Positions 8,132-15,493 of a DNA stretch of 64,000 nucleotides are shown here, piece by piece; positions within the stretch are counted from its first letter, which is position 1; every line of letters begins with the position of its first letter. A program made the position numbers and the translations under genes. Source of the stretch: Pseudomonas sp. GM80 (GTDB lineage Bacteria > Pseudomonadota > Gammaproteobacteria > Pseudomonadales > Pseudomonadaceae); the NCBI RefSeq assembly GCF_000282515.1, contig NZ_AKJD01000251.1, positions 1 through 64,000 of the forward strand, in the 5' to 3' direction. The notes under the pieces are model-generated. The model searched no databases, was not told where the DNA came from, and worked only from the letters and a program-made list of their open reading frames with translations.

Positions 8132-8511
8132 TACAGAAAACCTCTGTATTTCCCATAAAGCCAAAGCAGTGACGTCCCGCCGCACACGAAATAGCCGACA
8201 TGAAATGGACTCGTCGCCCAGAACCTGAGTCCTCTGGGAAGGCGTTGAACGGCGTCGATCAGCAAGGGTTCCTGCCGCTGGACGCTCTTGGATGTAATCA
8301 GCCGGCTGACAGCGGCCATCCGCTGAGTTCTCGAGTAAAAACTTCCCCCTGATGAAACACAGTCCATGGATAGGTACAGCCATTCATCAAAGTGTTTTTC
8401 CAGAGCATCGAGTTTTGTGTAAACGGCGTAGAAAATCATTGCGCAGTTGATCACGCCCATCATGATCTGCGCCCCACATGCCCAAGCAAATACTGTGCTG
8501 GTGATTTCCAT
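8131..8511 (-). CDS. Small two-helix membrane protein, unknown
   Basis: A 126-residue protein with predicted membrane segments at both ends: about 8-30 (FAWACGAQIMMGVINCAMIFYAV) and 105-120 (FHVGYFVCGGTSLLWLYG), with a helical cytoplasmic middle. It lies 12 bases after 8524-8964 and is followed by TAATG coupling to the next ORF. I do not recognise a family. Small membrane proteins in such operons are often immunity-like, but nothing here proves it. Confidence 0.5.
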   Translation of the reverse strand: MEITSTVFAWACGAQIMMGVINCAMIFYAVYTKLDALEKHFDEWLYLSMDCVSSGGSFYSRTQRMAAVSRLITSKSVQRQEPLLIDAVQRLPRGLRFWATSPFHVGYFVCGGTSLLWLYGKYRGFL

Positions 8512-8523
8512 TACTCGGAATAC

Positions 8524-8964
8524 TCATGAATTTCTTGTCCCACTAACTCTCCTAGCTCTGTCATCTTTGTTCCTGTCTCCACGGACCCTGCCGCACCGAC
8601 CACAAGCACACACAAGTTTTCCCATTGCCCAATCACCGTTACGTACAGCATCGATGAGTTTTTGCTCATTCGCGCCTTGCATGTAGTTGGAACGATGCAG
8701 GCCCATGGCGTTTAACAAATCGTCGAATCCGGGCAAATCGTCCGGGCGATTCAATGCCTGTCGGAAGTGTTCCATGGATTGGTAGGAATCGAGGATCTGC
8801 TCTCGCTGACCATGGAACTCGCTTTGTGGGATGAGTCTGGTCACGTCCGTGTCCCGTTCTGAAAACGCAGGACTTTGGCGAACGGACTCAGATTTGAATG
8901 CAGGATGGATCGGTGTTCGTTGTAGGGAAAATCCGGTTTTCTGACTTGCAGACGCCGCGCTCAA
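8524..8964 (-). CDS. Hypothetical protein, possibly C-terminally altered
   Basis: A 146-codon open frame whose N-terminus is polar and low in hydrophobic residues. The middle (EHFRQALNRPDDLPGFDDLLNAMGLHRSNYMQG...LIDAVRNGDWAM) looks like a real helical domain. After WAM the sequence becomes Cys- and Arg-rich (CACGRCGRVRGDR), which suggests a frameshift or a short replaced tail. The start codon is uncertain. It is first gene of the 8964-7747 group. Confidence 0.45.
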   Translation of the reverse strand: MSAASASQKTGFSLQRTPIHPAFKSESVRQSPAFSERDTDVTRLIPQSEFHGQREQILDSYQSMEHFRQALNRPDDLPGFDDLLNAMGLHRSNYMQGANEQKLIDAVRNGDWAMGKLVCACGRCGRVRGDRNKDDRARRVSGTRNS

Positions 8965-9074
8965 ATCATCAATAGTTTATGGCGGTACTGGGTGGGGCAG
9001 AAATAGATCCGTAGCCAATGTTTGCTCCCACAGGTATCAGCGTCGTACACAACATCTGCAATCAGCATAAAACC

Positions 9075-9109
9075 CTGTGGGAGCGAGCCTGCTCGCGAAG
9101 GCGCCAGAA
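9075..9109. repeat. Single REP downstream of DUF6124 copy B
   Basis: The sequence tgtgggagcgagcctgctcg, with the same flank (acaacatctgcaatcagcat) as at 13120-13144 beside copy C. It marks the downstream edge of the duplicated module. Confidence 0.75.
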
Positions 9110-9149
9110 TGAACACCCGATCAATCACCAGGTGATCCCGGCACCCGCA

Positions 9150-9509
9150 TCACTCCGGCAATTGCAAATTATCCAGCGCCCGATTCACCGCCAACTCCCC
9201 GAGCATGATCAACTGCGCAATCCCCGCCAGCGCATGGCGCTGCGATGCCGGCAACAGGCTGGAGACGTTCTGGGCGATGGTTTTGGCCGAAGCGAGTGTT
9301 GCACTGGCATCGACCAGCAGTTCTTCGGTTTTGTTGTCCGCCGTCACGGCGTACATCCCACGGTTTTTACGTGGCGGCGGCGTGGAACCGGGCGGACACA
9401 GGTAATGATCGAGCGCGCGGTCGGCGGCTTCGTGGAGTTTTTTGGAATCGATGGATTCGTAGGGGGAAACCGAGGCGGTTTCGGGAGGGTTGGGTGTTGG
9501 TTTGATCAT
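9150..9509 (-). CDS. DUF6124 family protein, copy B
   Basis: A 119-residue paralogue nearly identical to copy C (13226-13585) and slightly less like copy A, with the same MIKPTPNPPETASVSPYES start and CPPGSTPPPRKNRGMYAV core. ATG at 9509 follows the Shine-Dalgarno GGAG, which here is part of a ten-base perfect complement to leader segment M. There is no signal peptide or membrane segment. The function is unknown. Confidence 0.85.
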   Translation of the reverse strand: MIKPTPNPPETASVSPYESIDSKKLHEAADRALDHYLCPPGSTPPPRKNRGMYAVTADNKTEELLVDASATLASAKTIAQNVSSLLPASQRHALAGIAQLIMLGELAVNRALDNLQLPE

Positions 9510-9853
9510 GAGTGAATCTCCAAGTCGTAGAAAAGGAGCCATCATCTTTCGCTACCAAACGAAGGGGTGGTGGCCATACGAAGGTTGGTAGACCGGTGAC
9601 TTGGAGAACCGGCGCGCCCGAAGACGCCCTGCGCATGGCCACCATAAATACACAGCCCCCAAAAGGCCTGTATCGGGTGACGCTATGCGCCAAGTCTAAG
9701 CCGGGCTACCAAACCCGATCGCTGATTCGTCAGCGACCGGACCACAATAGAACCCACCCCGAAAGCGCACAAGCCGGCGGATTCTGGCGTAGCTGTAGGC
9801 AAAGGCGCAAGGATGTGTAGCCTGGGAGAGTGTTTGGAGATGTCTTTTTAAAC
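9510..9853 (-). ncRNA. Structured 5' leader of DUF6124 copy B (predicted translational switch)
   Basis: Same architecture as copy A with changed bases. S1: 9517-9526 (tctccaagtc, covering the Shine-Dalgarno) and 9552-9558 (ctaccaa). M: 9585-9591 (ttggtag) and 9598-9607 (gacttggaga), a perfect complement to both S1 blocks. S3: 9690-9696 (ccaagtc) and 9706-9712 (ctaccaa), also complementary to M. P1: 9568-9577 with 9635-9644, ten perfect pairs. UUCG hairpin: 9614-9618 with 9623-9627. Downstream hairpin: 9719-9725 with 9730-9736. S1, M and S3 have all changed together relative to copies A and C. Confidence 0.7.
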
Positions 9854-10000
9854 CTTGGTGTTTATCGAGGCCGAATTCCGTTACGTATCTCACAAAAAAT
9901 CCGTCCCTTTTATCCCAACACGCAAAGGAAGTGGCCGAGATTGCCAGTCCTAACAGCCAACATCGGCCAAATGAACAGCTCAATTTTCCACCACCTCAGA

Positions 10001-10077
10001 GGGTCATCCTGGGTTTTCAGATCTGTACCGATTCCCAAGCGGTATCGGTAGTAGTCGATAATCCACCCAGCTCCTAG
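10001..10077 (-). pseudogene. Fragment of a 7747-8034 paralogue
   Basis: The minus strand reads AGWIIDYYRYRLGIGTDLKT then QDDP, against RGWIIDYCRYRLGIDTDLKT in 7747-8034. The match then breaks, and no start codon or N-terminus is present. It sits in the same position relative to DUF6124 copy B as the intact gene does relative to copy A. Confidence 0.65.
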
Positions 10078-10160
10078 GCAGATCTCCGCACTGGTGCCAT
10101 CATGATGGCTTGGCTGCAGCCAATTTTTCAGGGCGCTTAAATATACAAGAGGGATGCCAT

Positions 10161-10682
10161 GTGCTAACGGAGTTCAATAAGTTCTTAGAGCAGTATCGCA
10201 TCGGCGACTACGCAGGCTTGATTGGATTGCTCATTTCGCTGATTGGTTTTTTCTTCACCATCAAAACCGCCCTTAACTCCAAGGCAGCTTCCGAGCAAGC
10301 AACAGCTGCGGTTGAGAGCATGAGGGATGATATGCGTAGAGGCGAGACGGTAGCTGACTTCGCCACAGCACTCGCTGTTATGGAAGAAATCAAAAGAATG
10401 CACCGCTCCGACAGTTTGACTTTCTTGCCAGATCGGTACGCGAATCTAAAAAAATTTTTAGTGTCCATTAGAACGTCAAACCCTTTACTTACAGCAGAAG
10501 ATCAAGTTGGAATTCAAAGTGCAATAGCCAAATTTTCTTCCATGGAAACGCTCATAGAAACGTCCATACGCGACTCCAAGCCTATAGAACACGCCAAATT
10601 GAATGGCCAAATGTCAAAGCACTACGATGTGATTCAAACACTATTGGTGCGAATCAAGAATGAGATTGGGAGAGGTAACTGA
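10161..10682 (+). CDS. Membrane-anchored coiled-coil protein of the HEPN operon
   Basis: A 173-residue protein from a GTG start at 10161 (Shine-Dalgarno gaggg eight bases upstream; upstream ATGs are out of frame). A membrane segment at about 18-35 (GLIGLLISLIGFFFTIKTA) is followed by a helical, coiled-coil-prone body (SEQATAAVESMRDDMRRGET...). It is followed at once by 10684-11034 and, after about 100 bases, by the HEPN gene. Base composition is clearly more AT-rich than the core genes, indicating acquisition. The family is not recognised. Confidence 0.6.
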   Translation: MLTEFNKFLEQYRIGDYAGLIGLLISLIGFFFTIKTALNSKAASEQATAAVESMRDDMRRGETVADFATALAVMEEIKRMHRSDSLTFLPDRYANLKKFLVSIRTSNPLLTAEDQVGIQSAIAKFSSMETLIETSIRDSKPIEHAKLNGQMSKHYDVIQTLLVRIKNEIGRGN

Positions 10683-10683
10683 A

Positions 10684-11034
10684 ATGACCGATTCAAAAAT
10701 AGTTCGCATAATCAAAGGTGTCGACCGACAAACTAAAAGTGGAAAAATCGACTGGGAAATAACTGAGACGGAGAACGTTTTTCAGGCATCCTTCCCAAAT
10801 TACTCAATTAGATTATCTTACGACGAATTAGAGTTTGGAAACGACTACTGGCTCACAATCATAAACAATGAAGGAATAGTAATAGAAAGCGTTTCAGACG
10901 TAAAACTGAAGGATGAATTTGAGGGTGCATATAAGTTTATGGAAAGCCTCTATGCAAACGCACGCCGCGTGGCGCTCGGCGTTGACAAGGCACTAGATGA
11001 TCTGCTAAGCATTTTTGATGATGACTTTATTTAA
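10684..11034 (+). CDS. Small acidic protein of the HEPN operon, unknown
   Basis: A 116-residue protein starting one base after the upstream stop, with a Shine-Dalgarno (agaggt) in the upstream gene. It has a beta-rich N-terminal two thirds (WEITETENVFQASFPNYSIRL, WLTIINNEGIVIESVS) and a helical acidic tail (LDDLLSIFDDDFI). It is soluble, AT-rich and foreign-looking. I do not recognise a family. It might be a regulator or antitoxin-like partner given the operon context, which is inference only. Confidence 0.55.
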   Translation: MTDSKIVRIIKGVDRQTKSGKIDWEITETENVFQASFPNYSIRLSYDELEFGNDYWLTIINNEGIVIESVSDVKLKDEFEGAYKFMESLYANARRVALGVDKALDDLLSIFDDDFI

Positions 11035-11138
11035 TCGCTCAGACATGAGTGGGCTTTATCATTACGCTTAAACAATATTGGCCCACCATTTAACACAAAG
11101 CAAACACCAGAGTGCCAACGAACAACTTAGGATTTTAC

Positions 11139-12503
11139 ATGGCTCACCTGACCGACATGGAAGAATTATTATCAACTATTTCCCAGACTGACATTCGCGA
11201 CTACATGCGAGAGTCGATGAGTTGTTATATGGCAGGAGCTTATCGAGGATCTATTGTCCTAAGTTACATTGCACTATTCGACGACCTTCTCGGCAAACTA
11301 AACGAACTATCAAGAGTAAACGCTGCAGCCAAAACGGTATACGATGAAGCATTTAAGAAAAAAAATGACCAAGACGTATATGAAAATTTTTTAATCGATC
11401 AACTAACCTCAAAATCATTGATTTCTGGACTCGACGGCGCTTTTTTAACAACATTACGAATTCTACGCAACAAATCGGCGCACCCATCAGGCCATAAACC
11501 ATCCGCCGAAGAAGCTCGCTTTATATTCTTCGAAACTATTAGCAGATTCCTTTCACGCCCAATATTATCTACAACACAACTCGTGGACGAATTAATTAAT
11601 CGCCTTGGCAACGCCATTTTCTTTCCAAGTCTTGATATTACCGAAATACAAAACATTGTAAATGAAGAAACACTCAATCTTCACGCAGAGGCCCTTCCAC
11701 AATTAGTTGCAAAGCTAACAACCTCAGTACTGTCTGCCGATATAAATATTTCAGCTAATGCTGTGCGCTTTCTGCTTGGCTTAGCAAAAGGATCCAACAT
11801 TATCGCTACCAAGGCGATACAAGCAAAAATTTTGGAGGCAAAAGCTGATGACTCTGCATATAGCGATTTAATTATTCAACTACTGTCCGCTGACGGAAAA
11901 CTATTCTTAGGTTTATCGACTGCCTGTGTAGGACGTATACGATCAGCCATTTCAAAAAGCATTGAAGCACTTACATCAAGTTCTAGCGAAACAAAGCTCA
12001 TCCACCCGGCCAACGCGCTGTCTTCCGTTGCAACTGAATTAGCTGACGGAGAATTATTAAAATACTTTAAGGTTGAGCTAGAAAAACTAATTAACAAACG
12101 CCCCTACTCTCAAAATACGATAAACCTCGTAGCGAGAAACAAAGCCGCTCTTTCGCCAATTTATTTCCCAGAACTACTATCAGATGCAGGCTCATCAAGT
12201 TTCAGTACAGCAAACACTTTTGCAAACGTTGTTGACTCCATTGATAGTAGCCTGTCCAAGCTGTTATCTGATGAAGAATGCTTCCAGTTGATAGTAGCCA
12301 TATCAAAAGCTGCGGATTATGGTGCATGGTCCTCGGCTGCGCTCGAAGCGGCAAAATATTCTAGCGTGCCGCAGATACGATCCAAAGCTTTGGATTACAT
12401 CAATCTAAACAAACAAACCGCAGAAACTTATTTAGCTAAAAACATCAGATTCCAAGAGTCCGCAGATAAGTTTATTGAATCCTTTTTGACAGACAAAGCA
12501 TAA
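11139..12503 (+). CDS. HEPN-motif protein with a long helical C-terminus (candidate defence RNase)
   Basis: A 454-residue protein. The N-terminal about 140 residues form a helical domain with RNKSAH at residues 110-115, a match to the RX4-6H motif of HEPN ribonucleases, preceded by AYRGSIVLSYIALFDDLLGK as in DUF4145-like HEPN proteins. The remaining about 300 residues are all-helical and unassigned. ATG 11139 is preferred to GTG 11112 because ttagga lies eight bases upstream of it. Strongly AT-rich. HEPN proteins are known in abortive infection and toxin systems; the target here is unknown. Confidence 0.6.
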   Translation: MAHLTDMEELLSTISQTDIRDYMRESMSCYMAGAYRGSIVLSYIALFDDLLGKLNELSRVNAAAKTVYDEAFKKKNDQDVYENFLIDQLTSKSLISGLDGAFLTTLRILRNKSAHPSGHKPSAEEARFIFFETISRFLSRPILSTTQLVDELINRLGNAIFFPSLDITEIQNIVNEETLNLHAEALPQLVAKLTTSVLSADINISANAVRFLLGLAKGSNIIATKAIQAKILEAKADDSAYSDLIIQLLSADGKLFLGLSTACVGRIRSAISKSIEALTSSSSETKLIHPANALSSVATELADGELLKYFKVELEKLINKRPYSQNTINLVARNKAALSPIYFPELLSDAGSSSFSTANTFANVVDSIDSSLSKLLSDEECFQLIVAISKAADYGAWSSAALEAAKYSSVPQIRSKALDYINLNKQTAETYLAKNIRFQESADKFIESFLTDKA

Positions 12504-12618
12504 TGCACACTGTTAAAAACAATGTCCATCCATTTGCACAACCCCGAAGTCTATATATAACATCTGCAACCAGTTACTGCCTGTAGCAGAAATCGATCGG
12601 CCAGAAACAAGTGGACAT

Positions 12619-13068
12619 GTGACAGAAGCAGGTATTCCTGACTTAAGGGGACTGACTAATCGTCAGAAAAATAAATCAGTCCCCTTTCATGTACTAGTAT
12701 TTTTCGCACTTTATTGTACGGGTATAAGCGCAGCGTTTGCCGATGACTCACAGGCGCCAAACGACAATCGCGGGCCAACAGGCATCGTCGCCGGTGAGCG
12801 TTTGGCTGCGGCCAAGTCCAAGCTAGTCAAACAAGGATGGAAGCCGACGCGCATGCATACCAACGACGGCTATGAATACAGTGGCATGGAGAAGGAGCTG
12901 GCTGCACGCCAGTTCTTCGAACTGGATAGCTGCTCGTTTGATAGCTCGCGCTGCATCTTGTACTACGCGAAGAAAGGCGCTTGCCTGCGCGTTGATACCA
13001 TCGGTGAGCAGTTCAATGAGATGACGGTGACGCGATGGACCCACGAATGTCCTGAATCGCCTCAATAA
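12619..13068 (+). CDS. Small secreted protein with cysteine pairs, unknown
   Basis: A 149-codon frame from GTG 12619. The hydrophobic segment VLVFFALYCTGISAAFA, ending before DDS, is a signal peptide, and the mature part has four Cys (CSFDSSRC, GAC, HEC), so disulfides are likely. The pattern KLVKQGWKPTRMHTNDGYEY is familiar from Pseudomonas periplasmic hypotheticals. The first 25 codons overlap an 11-base inverted repeat (12644-12690), so the N-terminus is uncertain; no later ATG precedes the signal peptide. Confidence 0.55.
   Translation: MTEAGIPDLRGLTNRQKNKSVPFHVLVFFALYCTGISAAFADDSQAPNDNRGPTGIVAGERLAAAKSKLVKQGWKPTRMHTNDGYEYSGMEKELAARQFFELDSCSFDSSRCILYYAKKGACLRVDTIGEQFNEMTVTRWTHECPESPQ
12645..12691. 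repeat. Inverted repeat inside the 5' part of the secreted-protein gene
   Basis: aaggggactga and tcagtcccctt are perfect complements about 20 bases apart. They could form a hairpin in the mRNA just before the signal-peptide codons. Whether it is regulatory or a short insertion scar is unknown. Confidence 0.5.
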
Positions 13069-13150
13069 CCACACGAAGACGGCACGGTAATAATCAACCT
13101 CTCCCAAAGGTTTCAGCGTCGCACACAACATCTGCAATCAGCATAAAACC

Positions 13151-13184
13151 CTGTGGGAGCGAGCTTGCTCGCGAAAGCGCCAGA
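13151..13184. repeat. Single REP downstream of DUF6124 copy C
   Basis: The sequence tgtgggagcgagcttgctcg, in the same flanking context as the REP at 9075. It is part of the duplicated module. Confidence 0.75.
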
Positions 13185-13225
13185 ATGGACACCCGATCAA
13201 TCACCAGGTGATCCCGACACCCGCA

Positions 13226-13585
13226 TCACTCCGGCAACTGCAAATTATCCAACGCCCGATTCACCGCCAACTCCCCAAGCATGATCAACTGCGCAATCCC
13301 CGCCAACGCATGGCGCTGCGATGCCGGCAACAGGCTGGAGACGTTCTGGGCGATGGTTTTAGCCGAAGCGAGTGTTGCACTGGCGTCGACCAGCAGTTCT
13401 TCGGTTTTGTTGTCCGCCGTCACAGCGTACATCCCACGGTTTTTACGTGGGGGCGGCGTGGAACCGGGTGGACAGAGGTAATGGTCGAGCGCGCGGTCGG
13501 CGGCTTCGTGGAGTTTTTTGGAATCGATGGATTCGTAAGGGGAAACCGAGGCGGTTTCGGGCGGGTTGGGTGTTGGTTTGATCAT
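13226..13585 (-). CDS. DUF6124 family protein, copy C
   Basis: A 119-residue paralogue whose protein is the same as copy B throughout the stretch I compared; nucleotide differences are mainly synonymous. ATG at 13585 follows the Shine-Dalgarno TTTGGAG. The near-identity of B and C against the more distant A suggests B and C arose by a recent duplication or gene conversion. The leaders of B and C differ much more than their coding regions. Confidence 0.85.
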   Translation of the reverse strand: MIKPTPNPPETASVSPYESIDSKKLHEAADRALDHYLCPPGSTPPPRKNRGMYAVTADNKTEELLVDASATLASAKTIAQNVSSLLPASQRHALAGIAQLIMLGELAVNRALDNLQLPE

Positions 13586-13931
13586 GGTGAAGCTCCAAAT
13601 TTATACCTGGTGGAACCACCAACACCTGTCGCTAAACAAGTAAGGGTGGCAGCTGTACGCGGGTTAGCGAACCGAGAGGTATAAGACCCGGCAGACCCGA
13701 AGGTCTCCCACGCACAGCCACCATATCGTCGTCGCAAACGTCTGCGACAAACTGGAGCGTCGTTGTACTTATACCTGGTCAGGTCGCTAAACCCGGTCGC
13801 TGGGTTGCCAGCGACACGTAGACGATATAGACCAGGTACAAAGCCCACAAGCCGGCGGATTCTGGCGTAGCTGTAGGCAAAGGCGCAAGGGTGTGTAGCC
13901 TGAGAGAGTGTCTGGAGATGTCTTTTTAAAC
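13586..13931 (-). ncRNA. Structured 5' leader of DUF6124 copy C (predicted translational switch)
   Basis: S1: 13601-13608 (ttatacct, just upstream of the Shine-Dalgarno in the RNA) and 13629-13635 (tcgctaa). M: 13664-13670 (ttagcga) and 13677-13684 (aggtataa). S3: 13769-13776 (ttatacct) and 13784-13790 (tcgctaa). P1: 13647-13656 with 13714-13723, fully paired only in minus-strand RNA (two G.U pairs). UUCG hairpin 13693-13697/13702-13706. Upstream hairpin 13796-13803/13808-13815, where the innermost pair differs from copy A by a compensatory change. Both flanks again match M. Confidence 0.7.
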
Positions 13932-14232
13932 ATTGGCGTTTATCGAGGCCCCATTTCGTCATGTATCCTTCGACAGAGCCGTCCCGTTATCCCACCAGAT
14001 AGAGCAAAACTGCCCAAATTGCCAGTCGTAACTGACAACCTAGGCCAAATGAACAACTCTATTTTTTTGGCACATTTCGACGTCATCCGGACGTTTTGCG
14101 ATATTCAGAAGCCGCTAGCACACGGAAGAGAGTTTCTGGGTTTAGTGAATACACTTCGAGAGTCGAAAGCGCATCACTGAAACAAGAGGACGGTGGTCGG
14201 CCTCATCATGCCGCTCCATGGCCGACACCACT
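13932..14232. other. Outer part of DUF6124 module C, no gene
   Basis: From 13932 to about 14095 it matches the outer regions of modules A and B (for example agtcgtaactgacaacct and aaatgaacaactctatt). The rest, up to the tcmP stop, holds no convincing ORF. Confidence 0.5.
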
Positions 14233-15462
14233 TCATTTGGGGAAGAAGAAGCTTCGTTGCTTTTTGAAAGCGATGATGTCCGTCGTATGGATTTGGCTGG
14301 CTTTGCGTCTTGTTCCACCGGTAGCAGTTTGAATCTCGATCTCGTTGCTGCCTAGTAGTGCAGCATTGATGTCATCGCTATGGGCTGGAGTGTTGTTATA
14401 GATCCTTTCGAAAAAATTCCTAACGGATAAGGCGGGTGCCGAATCGTGAAGGAATTTTGGAATGTCCTCCCTGAGCTGGTCTTTTGCCTGATCTCTAGCC
14501 GACTCATTGAAGAGGTAAAGCGTCTTTCCTTCGCCAGGGTCGTGCGCAAGCATGCCAAGGCCAGATCTGCCGAAATGAGCTTGAGTCTCGCTGTTTTGAT
14601 GGAGCCGGTCATTATAAACCTGGCGAGCACGATACGAATTGGCGAGGTGTATTAGCCAATATCGCCAACCACTAGGGTTGTTGATTGAAAAAGGACTGAC
14701 AAATTTTGCACATTTCTTGAAGTTTTCGAAGACAATGCTTTCCGCCACGCCGAGCCACGCTGTCTTTGATTGCTTCTCTTCAAGGATCTCGAAGTCCCGG
14801 CTGCTTAGCTGCAAGTATGCCAATTGGCTCGACAGCGTTTTTGGATCATGCTGCTTCAGGAAGGCCAGCAGGGAAGAGATGACGAAGGTATAGAAAACCT
14901 CCACTGATTCATTCAGATTCATCATGTCGACCAAGGTCGCAGTGTCAACATGGCTGTGCCCACACTGATCGAGATTAAAGATGATATTCGGATATTTCTC
15001 TGATTTGATTTGGGCTCTTATTCTTGGATAGGCGAGTTCGAACAACTCTGTCGAGTAGCGGGCTTGGATTTTAAGCCGGCTGTTCGAGATGCTATGGTGA
15101 AGAATAATCGGATTCAGGACTCCTTCAAGAATGTCAATTGCCATCCTTTCAGCGTCATTCAGGAACAGGCTGCACTCGATATCAACGAGGGGCAAATTGT
15201 TAACTGCCCTGTAGGTGTTTATGTCAGTTAACGCTCTACTCAGTTCCTCCACAAAGATGATGGGTGAACCGGCAGTGCCACATTTGTATCGGCCAGCGCC
15301 ACTGAAGCCGTCTACCACAGCCAGGCGAAACTTTCTAACCTGCGGGTGCTTGCATCGTGTGATTACGTACTGATAAAAATAATCGCGAAGTATTTGATGC
15401 TTCTTCCTTGAGTGTTCTTCGAGAATCGCACCTTCTTCCCAATCATACTTCTTCTTAGCCAT
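14233..15462 (-). CDS. tcmP: Three-Cys-motif partner protein TcmP
   Basis: A 409-residue protein recognised as the TcmP family. It has an N-terminal HSRKKHQILRDYFYQYVITR block, VVDGFSGAGRYKCGTAGSP (a loop reminiscent of methyltransferase motif I), and NIIFNLDQCGHSHVD. TcmP genes are by definition found beside three-Cys-motif proteins of the Gp37/Gp68 type, as here: the partner ends 31 bases upstream on the same strand. The molecular role is not established; such pairs travel on phages and islands. Full length. Confidence 0.85.
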   Translation of the reverse strand: MAKKKYDWEEGAILEEHSRKKHQILRDYFYQYVITRCKHPQVRKFRLAVVDGFSGAGRYKCGTAGSPIIFVEELSRALTDINTYRAVNNLPLVDIECSLFLNDAERMAIDILEGVLNPIILHHSISNSRLKIQARYSTELFELAYPRIRAQIKSEKYPNIIFNLDQCGHSHVDTATLVDMMNLNESVEVFYTFVISSLLAFLKQHDPKTLSSQLAYLQLSSRDFEILEEKQSKTAWLGVAESIVFENFKKCAKFVSPFSINNPSGWRYWLIHLANSYRARQVYNDRLHQNSETQAHFGRSGLGMLAHDPGEGKTLYLFNESARDQAKDQLREDIPKFLHDSAPALSVRNFFERIYNNTPAHSDDINAALLGSNEIEIQTATGGTRRKASQIHTTDIIAFKKQRSFFFPK

Positions 15463-15493
15463 GGATATTCCTTGTCAGGCTACGGTGTTTCTA

